Shown here piece by piece: positions 49,386 through 59,570 of a stretch of 64,000 bases of DNA. Under the pieces are notes generated by a model, which was given only the letters and a program-made list of their open reading frames with translations, did no database searches and had not been told where the DNA came from. Numbering within the stretch: position 1 is the stretch's first letter; each line of letters starts with the position of its first letter. Origin of the DNA: Pigoraptor vietnamica (lineage: Eukaryota > Opisthokonta > Filasterea); the NCBI GenBank assembly GCA_943704525.1, contig CALSCQ010001194.1, positions 1 through 64,000 on the forward strand. Reading direction: 5' to 3'. The position numbers and the translations under genes were made by a program.

Positions 49386-49618
49386 CTTGTTTTCCCCGCC
49401 GCAAAACAGCGCACAACCGAATCGCGAGAGAAACTCCACGGTCACAGCAACCTTCTCTCTCCGCCGTTGCTGAGTTCTTGTTCGCGGTGACTCTGTAAGG
49501 TTCTGTGTGCGCGTGTGCACGTATGCATGGGACTGAAGAACAGGATGTGGAAAAATCCTACACGTGTCCGGCAGACTGACCAATCGCATGTGGTTGCGCA
49601 ACTTTTCCAGCGTCACTC

Positions 49619-49626
49619 TGACGTCA
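49619..49626. promoter_or_regulatory. Perfect CRE-type palindrome TGACGTCA
   Basis: About 235 bases upstream of the HAL start and 720 upstream of LIN9, in their shared region. Confidence 0.45.
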
Positions 49627-49707
49627 ATTTGTCGTTACTCACGCGTTACTCATTTTCGCGCACTAATTTTTACGCGAGTTCTCGGAAAAGAAAGTGTTCA
49701 TTTTTCC

Positions 49708-49821
49708 CATACACAGCCCATAGTGAGCCATTGGGGAATGGGTAGGGTTGGGGTTAAGGTTAGGGTTAGAGGGACGAAGAGAGACCTGTGCCCATTGGTC
49801 CATACACAGCCCATAGTGAGC
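49708..49821. repeat. 21-base direct repeat, two exact copies
   Basis: catacacagcccatagtgag plus c occurs at 49708-49728 and 49801-49821, 93 bases apart, in the HAL/LIN9 intergenic region. Each copy lies close to cccattgg or its complement. Confidence 0.85.
49739..49773. repeat. Short telomere-like (TTAGGG-type) stretch
   Basis: gggtagggttggggttaagg followed by ttagggttag: about five degenerate units of TTAGGG between the two copies of the direct repeat. Too short to be a chromosome end; an interstitial telomere-like relic or chance G-rich sequence. Confidence 0.6.
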
Positions 49822-50348
49822 GGGTGAGTCGGGGCACTCAAATTGGGGCGGGGTCCAAAAGAAGCGCCGTTTGCGTCGCGTGCGTTCAAATTTGAACAGT
49901 GACACTCGGACACCCTCAGGCTGGCAGGCTGACACACGGCTCGTGCACACACACGCACACGCACACGCGCGCCTCCTTTCCTTCCTCTCCGCTCTCTCTA
50001 TTGCCTCTCTTTGCTCTTCCGACTTATTCCACTCTCGCTGCTATAGGTCTCTCTCGGTCGGAATTGATGATTTTTTCTATCGCGACACCTAATCAGTAAC
50101 TCACGGGTGGATCCTCGCAATCGCTGCGTCTTATTAGCCGCATTCCCTTCGTACGCATCCCTGCGCTTCCGCGATTCGAAGGGGATACGTCGTTACTGTG
50201 CCTACCGTTCCAGACGGCATCGCGTGTTTTGTGGGTCTGCGGAGACCCGATAACGCCTCGCTGTTGGCTCGAATTGGGTTGCGCCAGAAAGGGGCGAGGG
50301 CCCACTTCCGCCTCTTGCATCGCCCCTCGGGGCTTTGTGCGCGACACG

Positions 50349-53300
50349 ATGAGCGGTGGGTTGGCGGCGTTCGCGCCATCTAACTCCTTGTTTTCGACGC
50401 TGGGGTGGCGGAAGGAAATCTATTTCAACCCTAATCCATTGAGAAATTGGTGCTGTTTTGTTCTGTGTACTTCTCGCTACGTCTTCGTTGTCGTGCGTGT
50501 TCCCAATAATTGCTGCCGTCCTCTGTGTCGTCTGGGAATTCTCGGCTTGTGGATTTCCCTCAATTCCAATTGTCACGTCGTTCTAACTGCGCTTGTTTGC
50601 TCGAGTTCGTTGCTATTCCCTCATCCGCACCTTGCATCCCTCCCGTTGTGAAGGTCGGCGCTCGTCCGGGCGACTGAAGGGCCCTGTGGTCCAGCGGTCG
50701 TTCACGGAGCGCCTTGGGCCCAAGTGGCAGCGCCCCGAAATCCACACTTTCTTTGAGGGTAGGTTATGCTCGTTTTCGACTTTCGATAATTTGTCTCTTC
50801 TGCGCGAGCACGCTGGGCCGCTACTGTTTGCTTCCTGCATCGATTGTTCTGGGTCTGCCGCTCACGCCTGCGACCCACTTCCTCGTCTCGAAAGGCTATT
50901 TGAAATATGGGAAGAACTGGGAGAAGATCGCCGGCATGCTCAAGGACCGCACCGCCGACATGGTCGAGGCCCTCTTCCACCACAACAAGACGTTCATGTC
51001 GAACGAGGACGCGACCGCCAATTCCCTCTGCAGCGTGATGCAGGACATGTACGACAAGCAGGACGAGGCCGCCCCGCCTCCTGCGCGCAGCCCGGCCAAG
51101 GCGGCGTCAAGCCCAGCACGCGCCGCTGCATCGCCGCGCTCTTCGGCAAAGTCCCCGTCGACGCCTCGGCCAGCACCGCAGTCGGCGCGCGGAAAGAAGA
51201 CGCCGCCGGGCAGCGGGCGCTCGGGGCAAGCGGCCGTTCCGTCCGTGTTCATCACGCCGCAAGAACGAGAGGCGGCGAAGGCGCTCGTATCCGTGCGCTC
51301 GTCGTCGAAGCGCGCGCGCGAGTTGTTCCGCAACGACGCCAACGGCGACGACGAACTGGATTCGTCCCCACCCAGCCGTGCCGCGGCGGCGGCGCTTGCA
51401 GCAGTGGCAGCCGGGGGAGAGGGTGGATCGGACGACGTGGGAAATGCGCTCCCCCCGAAGAAGCGCGCGCGCGTGAACGACTCGCCGTATTCGGCTGCAG
51501 CCGCACTCTCGGCGGCGGAGACACACGTGTCGCAGGTGACGACGCACGCGGTTGTGAGCAGCCCGAAGTGCAGCCTATGGATTGCGTGCGAATGGTTCTA
51601 CTCGACGGTGGACCACGCGCTGTTTCGCCTCGGCGACAACTACTTTGTGGAGTACCTCAACCAGTTCAAGCTCGGGAAGGTGCGAGAAATATGGAGCATG
51701 CATTAAGCACGCGCCTGATATGCGCCCCTTATTTTGACACTGGGCGCGCACGAATATGATGTAATGGTGGTTTTAGAGTCAACATCGGTGTGTGGCGTGT
51801 GCTCACACTTTGCGCGTGCGGTGTGTTCGGACGCAGGTGGAGAAGATGACTCGGAATGAGTGGAACACGGTGCGCCACCACATTGGCAAGCCGCGCCGGT
51901 TCTCGCGGGCCTTCCTCGCGGAGGAACGCAGGAAGCTCGCGGAGCAGCGCGAGATTGTCCGTTCCCTGCAGCGCGGAGAGAGCTTCGGGGTGAGTGCACC
52001 CGCATTTCGAAGCGCGTGCGCGCAAGAGGGCATTGTGTATTAATTGCGTTCGTCCAGTTGTGTTGGAATGGGAGTTTAATGACGCCTTTTATCTTCAATG
52101 TGCTCGCAGGATGTCGACCCGAGCGTTTTGCCGCGCGAAGTTCCAAACTCGCTCGTGCTGAACCAGCGTGTCACCAGTGGGTCAACGCTGACGCCGCCCT
52201 GTGTGCCTGTGCGTTGTTGAGAGGCCTCGTCTAGATATTCCGTCAAAGTGTGTGCTGATCAATCCGACGCTTTGCAGCGCTATCCTATCTGCGGGAGAGG
52301 AGGTATCTTGGCGAGATGTTCCTGGACAAGGCGACCAAGCGCGCCGTGCTGCGCAGCGGTCGCATTCTCGCCGTAAACACGGCCAACGCCACGTATCGCG
52401 TGCAGTACGACAACGGAGAAACGGCCGACGTCCTCGACGTCTTTGTGATGGTAAGCATGCGTCGCGTCTGAATTTATTGCGTGCTGCAGCATTTTGTGCT
52501 CCCGCAAACCCAGGAAGTCGTGCGTGTGGTTCATGGTGGCGTCGAACACATACATCCTGCGTTATGTCGGTCCGTGAGCAAAGGCGTCTCATTCCCGTTT
52601 TCCATCGCAGGCACACGATCCCGTTGAGACGGTACCGTCCGCCGCCGTCCTCCGAAAGCGCGGCATTGGGGGCGGCTCAGTGCCGCAGTTTTCGCGCACC
52701 CCGCGCCCGATTCTTCCCGCGCCCGTGCCCTTCGCGTCCGGCACGCCGCGATCGAAGCACGGCGCGGCGCACCAGACGCCCAATTCCATGGTGAGTGCGA
52801 ATGCATGTGCGTGAAGGCTTTGTGCAAATTCACGCGTGTGCCGCGGTCATCCCCTCTAATCGCCGTTCTCTTTGCAACGTCGCAGGCGCAAGCGCTCTTC
52901 CAGGCCGGCCAGCCGGTGCACCCAACGTACTCGACGTCGCGCCCGGCGCGGAAGGTCATCGAACAGGCCATTCGGACTGATGGGACCACCGGCTCTCCCC
53001 TCAAGACGCCTGGCGCCACGGCCGAGCGGGCGGGAATTGCCGTCCGTCGTTCGGAGCCCAACCAGGCGTACTCGCAGGATGACCTGCGGTTGCTGGTGCG
53101 TGATTCAATGTGTGCGTTGACGATACTGGGAGTGTTGCTGTGTCTGCTGCGGTGTGGTGGCTGCTCTAATTGAATCGGAGTACTGATCAATACGCTTGTG
53201 TGGCTCGCAGGCGCGGCTGTCGAAGATCCTCGGCATCAAGCGGCTCCTCGTCGAGCAGCTCAAGGCGCTCAATCGCGAGGCGGAACACGCGGTGTGTACC

Positions 53301-54523
53301 CAATTTGGCACCGGCGCACGCGCATTGGGTCTCTTTGCTTTGTTTTTTATGACGCGTGTTTGGTTTGTGAACATGATCGCAGATTTCGATGCGAGGGGCG
53401 GACTCCCTTTCGCCCGGGTTCCAGCAGCACTACGCCTGGGTCGTCGTGCAGCTCGACGAGGTCAACCGCGCACTCAAGCCCACGCTGCTTGGCCTCCGAC
53501 CACAGCCGAAGGCGGAGGTGTGTTGCTGTTCTCTTCACGCCTTTCATGTGTTGCTGTTCTCTTTTGTCTTTCATATGTATGTGTCCCTTGACTTGTAAAG
53601 GTGCGCGAGAACGTGCATGGCACGCGCGTCCGGAACGTGTACTATCACGTGCGCCTGTTCTAAAAGATACGGAATTGCTTACTCGTTGCAACCACCTTCG
53701 GCCGTGCACCAGATTGTTTCCAAGGACTCTTCGTCGCACAATGCGCACGCGTCCCTGCACACCATCCTCGCCGAAACAAGCGTGTCGCGCGTCGCCAGCG
53801 AGTGCACGCATCTGGCGCGCAGCTATGTCAACGAGGCGCGCGCGAAGATTGCCGCGGAGCGTGCCACGAACAACAAGGGCAAGGGGCGAACGTGAGTGTG
53901 GTTGTCCTCGATATTGTGCGGCAACGTTGGATGCATCAATGTGTGGAACTCTGTACTTAAAATGGACATTGCGTGTGTTTTTCGATGCAGGGCGGACTCG
54001 GCCGAAACGAAGGAGTCGAGCCGCCTTCACGACCTCATCTCGCACTGCGTCGCGCTTGTTTTGCAGATCAAGGTGCGCAGTCGCTGGCGGTTGTGCTCGC
54101 GTGTCGCTCTGGTTACTTTTGCGCAACGACGTCATACATGACGGCTTCTCTCTTTCATTACTGATGTGTCTCCCCCCCTCTTCCCCGTCCCACCCTTTTT
54201 TTCATCCTCATCTTCGCGTACTCGCAGGCGTGCGCGGAGCCGCGCGATGGCGAGGAGTTCACGGCGGCGGAGATGTCGTCCCTTCTTGATCACGCTCTCT
54301 CCAAGCTGCGCCCCGTCAGCGCGGTCAATGCCAGGTAAGCAGACACCTCTTTCTTCTCTCGTTACATGCACCCGTCGCACAGAAGCGCAGCACCTATTCC
54401 ATGCATTTATTCTGACGCACCGTGTCGTCGTCATCTATTCGCAGTGTCTTCAATGAGATTGAGCAGGCCGTCGAGTTTGTCAAGGGTCACGTGATGCCCA
54501 TGGAGACGGACGGCTATGACTGA
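50349..54523 (+). CDS. LIN9: LIN9/ALWAYS EARLY-type DREAM/MuvB subunit (SANT + DIRP)
   Basis: Fourteen exons: 50349-50355 (ATGAGCG, inferred), 50654-50758, 50895-51679, 51837-51989, 52110-52176, 52278-52450, 52611-52790, 52886-53095, 53211-53291, 53383-53517, 53713-53891, 53991-54072, 54228-54334 and 54445-54523, giving 780 residues. An N-terminal SANT/Myb repeat (YLKYGKNWEKIAGMLKDRTA, then DMVEALFHHNKTFMS) is the layout of plant ALWAYS EARLY. The DIRP domain is clear: CEWFYSTVDHALFRLGDNYF, then VEKMTRNEWNTVRHHIGKPR and RFSRAFLAEERRKL. Next come a Tudor-like segment (GRILAVNTANATYRVQYDNG) and a C-terminal helical region (LTRLH-like SSRLHDLISHCVALVLQIK). LIN9 is a scaffold of the MuvB core that directs cell-cycle gene repression and activation with E2F/Rb and Myb. 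The 7-base first exon rests on frame and splice signals alone. Confidence 0.9.
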
Positions 54524-54846
54524 GAATGGCGTGTGTGGTTCCCTTGTGGAAAGTGTTGCTTGCGTCTGCCTTCGCGGCTCCTGTCGTTGCGTTTGCGTTG
54601 CCGTCCGCGCTGTCCCTTTGAACAAACACATGAGTGTAGCATGCACTGGATACTGACCGTTCTGGCTGCTGATTGACGCAAGAGTGCAAACATTTTTGAG
54701 TAGCGGGTATGGAACAGCTGATCGACTACGCACTCCCACGTTTTCTGTGGACGGTAACATTGCACGTGTGAAAGAATGGTGAATTTTCCTGGATTCCGAT
54801 TGGTCAGCCGCATCACGATGAGCCAAGCCGTTCTTGTAGACTAGTG

Positions 54847-54854
54847 TGACGTCA
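54847..54854. promoter_or_regulatory. Perfect CRE-type palindrome TGACGTCA
   Basis: Embedded in GTGACGTCAC, about 290 bases upstream of the decarboxylase start and just upstream of a TATA-like element (54872-54879). Confidence 0.5.
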
Positions 54855-54871
54855 CAATGTACTAAACTGCG

Positions 54872-54879
54872 TATTTATA
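54872..54879 (+). promoter_or_regulatory. TATA-like element TATTTATA
   Basis: 18 bases downstream of a CRE palindrome, 260 bases before the first ATG of the PLP decarboxylase; a plausible core promoter. Confidence 0.35.
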
Positions 54880-55139
54880 CTACTACATGTATTAGTGAAA
54901 TATGAAATTAACTTCTCAAAGAATCTTGACAAACGAAGCTTTCATAGTGATCGGCTATGGATCATCAAACCGTGACCCACTTCATATCACGTGTGGGTTA
55001 CACACTCACACACACGCACACACACACACAAGTACATACTGCGCATATTGACCGGCATTCCAGCACACAGTCGGGACACGCACTCGCGAGACGAACAATA
55101 CGGCTTTCCAGCCACCTCGGTTCTTCATTGAGAGAGGGG

Positions 55140-56594
55140 ATGCGTTCCGCGCATCTAATCGCCCGTGCTGCTGCAAGTGCCACTGGGCATCGCCGCCCAC
55201 ACCTTTCGACTGTGCGTTCTCTACATAGTCTCCCAACCATGGCCCCTCCGGCACCCCCTTCGGCCCTCGTGGACGAACGGCCGCTTTCGGGTGTGGCGTC
55301 TCCTAACTCAAGTTGGGATTTCGACCCGAAACGATTCGATAATCTTTTCGTCACAGGCAAGTCATTGTTGTTGGATGACTGACACCGCCTCGCATGGCTC
55401 TCGCCAGAGACAATCAAAGTGATCAAACTTCTGAACGTTTCTTCACAGATCTTCGTCAGCGGGATGGCACACCGAAGGCCGCCCTGGACGCTTTCTTGCG
55501 CGCCGTGGCGTCTCTGTTGGGGAACTACGTGTCGCGATGCACTGACCGACGCACGCCCGTGGTGGAATTGAAGGAGCCGCGCGAGCTGCAGCAGCTGCTT
55601 CGCCTCGAAATTGGCGCACACGCGAGTCCGCTGTCGTCCGTGCTCGCGGACATTGAGGACGCCATGCATTACAGCGTGCAGACGCAGCACCCGCGCTTCT
55701 ACAACCAGCTGTTCGCGGGAACGGACGTCGTCGCGCTCGTGGGCGAATGGGTCACGGCGGCGTTGAACGCGAGCATGTACACGTACGAGGTGACGCCCGC
55801 GTTCACTCTGATCGAGAACGAAGTTCTGCGGAAGATGCGTGGATTTGCTGGGTTGCCCGTCGACGGCGACGGCCTCTTTGCGCCCGGCGGCTCCATATCG
55901 AATCTGTATGCGATGCAGGCTGCGCGGCACCGCGCGTGTCCCGAAACGAAGCGGAGAGGACTCGCGGCCGCGCCGAACCTCGTCGCGTTTGCGTCTGCGC
56001 AGTGCCACTATTCCGTGCAGAAGGCTGCGGCCATTCTAGGGTTCGGGACGGAGGGCGTCGTGTCCGTCGACTGCGACGCGCGCGGGCGCATGGATCCCGC
56101 TGATCTCGACCGCAAGATGGCGGCAGCAAAGGCGGAGGGACTGAGGCCGTTTTTCGTGAACGCCACGAGTGGGACGACTGTTCTTGGCGCTTTCGATCCG
56201 CTCGACGCTATCGCGGACGTGTGCGAACGACACGGCGTGTGGATGCACGTTGACGTGGGTGTCTGTGGTCGAATATGCATGTTTGTACGCCTTCTAGCGT
56301 AGCGTAGCAACCATGCGTGTGCGCGTGTGCTTCTCTTACCTCCAGCCAATACTTGTCTCATTTCTTTGTCGGTGCGTGTGCGTGCGACAGGGCGCGTGGG
56401 GCGGCAGCGTTCTCCTGAGTGCCTCGCGGCGGGGACTCATGTCGGGTGTGCACCGCGCGGACTCCGTCACATGGAATCCACACAAGATGCTGGGCATTCC
56501 GCTGCAGTGCTCGGCCATTCTCGTGCGCGACGGCGACATTCTGCGGCAGTGCAACTCGATGCGCGCGTCGTACCTCTTCCAGGCCGACAAGGTG

Positions 56595-56663
<69 letters not shown>

Positions 56664-57326
56664 ACACGCCCGCGCGCACACACACATACACCTCACAGAC
56701 ACACACCTAACTGCTGATATGTCTCTGAGCAGAAAAACGGCGAGTTTGACACCGGTGACAAGGCGCTTCAGTGCGGCCGAAAGGTCGATGCATTTAAGCT
56801 GTGGCTGTCGTGGAAGGCGCGCGGCGACGAGGGACTCGCGGCCGTCGTCGACGCCGCTTTTGACCGCGCGCAATATCTCACAGAGAGGTGAGGGAGAAGT
56901 GCAAAAATCCAACCCATCGCAGTGACCTTGAGGCATCTCTCCATCCAACGAATGCCGCCGTTATCGACGAGTCTCACCCGTCTCCCTTGTCTCTCTGCAT
57001 GCAGTATTCTCCGTCGTGCCGGATCTACCGCGACCGGCGGATTTCGCATGGTGCACTCGCCCCAATTCACGAACGTGTGCTTCTGGTTTGAGCCGCCGAG
57101 CGTGCGGGCTCTCCCCGAGGGCTCTCGCGAGCGCGCCGGGGCACTCCATGCCGTCGCGCCCGTTATCAAGGCGCGCATGCAGGCGCGGGGCACGGCGATG
57201 GTCGGGTTCCAGCCGCTGGGCGATCTTCCGAACTTTTTCCGCATGATCATATCGAACCCAAACGTCACCGACGCCGACATGGACGCGCTGCTCGACGAAA
57301 TTGCGGCGCTTGGGCGCGACTTGTAG
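55140..57326 (+). CDS. Group II PLP decarboxylase (glutamate / cysteine-sulfinate type)
   Basis: Five exons: 55140-55356, 55449-56254, 56391-56591, 56733-56887 and 57005-57326, giving 566 residues. It removes the carboxylate from an acidic amino acid. It matches animal GAD/CSAD: HPRFYNQLFAGTD; ASMYTYEVTPAFTLIENEVL; GLFAPGGSISNLYAMQAARH; NATSGTTVLGAFDPL; WMHVDGAWGGSVLLS; and DSVTWNPHKMLGIPLQCSAI, which carries the PLP-binding Lys (NPHK). The N-terminus (MRSAHLIARAAASATGHRRP ... STVRSLHS) looks like a mitochondrial presequence, unusual for GAD; a second in-frame ATG (MAPPAPPSALVDE) would remove it. The first intron (55357-55448) has a GC donor. Substrate among glutamate, cysteine sulfinate and aspartate cannot be told. 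Confidence 0.92.
56599..56658. repeat. (CA)n microsatellite in decarboxylase intron
   Basis: Pure CA run of about 60 bases in the intron 56592-56732. Confidence 0.95.
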
Positions 57327-57633
57327 CCATTCCGTCACTGATCTCCAGCGGTCAAGATCTTTCCGCCATTCCCACATTTGTGGCATACGCGGCGCCTTAT
57401 CTACTGCCACCAGCGTGTGCGGCAGTGCCGTACGACGGTGTAGAGCTTACGCAGCGCACTATTATGCGCGTGTGCGCACTGCGACTGGGTCGTGACGCCA
57501 CGCAGGCGCTTCTCAGAGCTAATGTGACAGATGTGGAGTGGCGCCACAATACACTATTCACAAAGTGGATGATGAATTTTGTACAATGTAACTTTTTTTT
57601 TTTTGCGAGCGCGCAACGCGGACCCGGCAATAT
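57327..57633. other. Convergent gap between decarboxylase and ARPC3
   Basis: 3' flanks of two convergent genes with a short T-run near 57593-57603. Nothing else recognised. Confidence 0.6.
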
Positions 57634-58597
57634 TTACTTGCCATCGAGCGACTTGTTCATGAAGCGGCGCTTGACAAAGCACGTCCACCACTGCAACCGT
57701 AAAAGCGGACACGGAAGTCAGTGTGAGATCGCCGAGGGAATAGACGAATAAGAGGAATTCACGTGCGCGCTAGAGAGTGTTTACGCAGAGCGATGTGCAA
57801 GAGATAACCTCAAGAATGGGATCTTCAATATCTCCAGTGGGCATCGAGTGCGAGAGAGACACGAAAACAACAACGGGGGAAAAAAGGGATGCGGCAAGAG
57901 GAGACGGAGATCTAAGATATTTTGCAATCGACGCAATAACACGCCACGCACGCACCTTGTTCTGTTTGTCGCCCGCAAGCACAAGCTCAACGAGGCGCAC
58001 GCCGAGCTCCTGACGGAGCTGGAGGAAATACTGGCGCATCGTGTCTGCCAAAACGAACCGCAAACAAAGCGTCAGGCTCTACGTCTTCACAACTCCCAAC
58101 CCCTCGACTAAAAAAAATAGAGCGAGGCGAAGAGATGCATGTGGGTGTGCATGTGCATGTGGACTGTGGTGTCGCCGCATTCGAGACGCGCATGCAATGG
58201 GCGCCCCAATACGCACCGGCCTGGGCGCGGTCCGTCGGGGCCGTGTACAGCTGGTTGAGCGGGAAGTTCTTGTCGCCGGGGATGGCAAAGTTCTCGAGGG
58301 CGAGCGTGTTCATCGCCTTGAGGCCCTCATTCTTCGTGTTGCACTTGACGAGGCGGCCGAGGGCCTCCGACGTGAAGAGCGTGAGGTAGACGAGCACGCG
58401 GTCGGCGGGCCCCTTAATCTCAAAGTTCTTGAAAAAGACGTTGGCCTTGAAATACGTCAGCGCTTCGTCAATGATGTCGGGATCCTTTGAGTCTGCGGAT
58501 GCACGCGACATCACGTGAGGGGAGTCTCAGACATCGCTTTGGGCAGAACTACACCGTTTTTTTCGCACTCGTTGGCTGGCATCCCATTGTCACACGC

Positions 58598-58639
<42 letters not shown>

Positions 58640-59188
58640 CACGCACACCACGCCAGCAAGCAAGTATACCCCACAACTTCCAGCCACACACCAAAGCGAC
58701 ACAAGAATCTATACGTAAGGACGCAGCTAGCCATACTCAAAAACGAACAACAGCAACGAAAACGCTCTCAATCCGCACGCACCCCTGGGCGCAGAGGGCG
58801 CGGGACCCTTGAACTGCGACTTGATGGGCAGGAGCGAGATGTTCCCGAGGAGCCTCACGTCCGTGAGCTCATTGTAGTTCGAGTGATACGCCTGTGCGTC
58901 ACACGCGCGTCAGACAGGTCGCGAAACAGTGTCATTCGAAAGGCAAGGGTGCGTGTGTGGAATCAGAGAGCGCGGCATGGGATGCGTCGACGTATTAAAG
59001 CACGCACAGAATCCGGCATGCGTGCGTGGCACACAAGCAGACGCAGCATATCCCAGAGAAAAGCACGTGGCGACGCACTCTCGTCTGCTTTAGATGCCCC
59101 CATAAACGCATTCATACACCACACGCGAAAAGTGCACGTGACGTCGTGTGCCATTCGCGTCCATCCACAAAGCCACACTCACCGGCAT
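57634..59188 (-). CDS. ARPC3: Arp2/3 complex subunit 3 (p21-Arc)
   Basis: About 178 residues, the same length as human ARPC3, in five exons on the minus strand. Blocks in order: MP, then [145 protein letters not shown]. Arp2/3 nucleates branched actin for pseudopods, endocytosis and motility. The first coding exon is only ATGCCG (59188-59183), followed by a perfect gtgagt donor; it joins in frame to AYHS, the invariant start of the family. All joins keep phase. Confidence 0.96.
58598..58634. repeat. (CA)n microsatellite in ARPC3 intron
   Basis: CA run (GT on the gene's sense strand) in the intron between exons 2 and 3 of ARPC3. Confidence 0.94.
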
Positions 59189-59570
59189 GATTGCGCAAGC
59201 AAACGCACGCGGCGCTACCTATGTACACAACAAAGAAAGACCACGACACAGTCGGCGACGCTCTCTTTCAGATTGCTGGCGCTCTTTCACGCAAACGAAG
59301 AGTGCATCCGAGTACAACACTCCCTCACACACACACACACACACAACACACCAAAACATTAGCGGCTGATCCACATTTATTACGGTGGGCCAAATGTATG
59401 GGTTAACTATGGACTGCGCCATTATTTCAAGTGCGTGTGGGTGTGACGATGGGGCCTTACTACCACCGTCAATAAAGCACAATGACGTGTGTGTGGCGTC
59501 ATCATCAATTGAATGGCCAAGGCGCTCCATGTCCGCCCAACACATTAAAAGATGCCGTACTATGCGATCT
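59189..59570. other. Gap between ARPC3 start and BSDC1 3' end
   Basis: Promoter region of ARPC3 on the minus strand, including a short CA run near 59325-59345. A TGACGTCG element (59139) lies just inside ARPC3 intron 1. No coding sequence supported. Confidence 0.55.

Larger units (their letters stand above)
49386..50348. other. Divergent region between HAL and LIN9
   Basis: About 960 bases between divergent genes. It holds a perfect TGACGTCA (49619), an exact 21-base direct repeat (49708 and 49801) and a short telomere-like stretch (49739-49773). Probably both promoters are here. Confidence 0.6.
54524..55139. other. Gap between LIN9 and PLP decarboxylase
   Basis: 3' flank of LIN9 and promoter of the decarboxylase. 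A perfect TGACGTCA at 54847 and a TATA-like TATTTATA at 54872 lie 20 bases apart. A short (CA)n follows at 55007-55030. Confidence 0.6.

Noticed and set aside
53198-54289. 363-codon frame overlapping LIN9 exons
   Set aside because: It runs through several introns of LIN9 and is Arg/Ser/Cys-rich shadow; the conserved frame is the other one.
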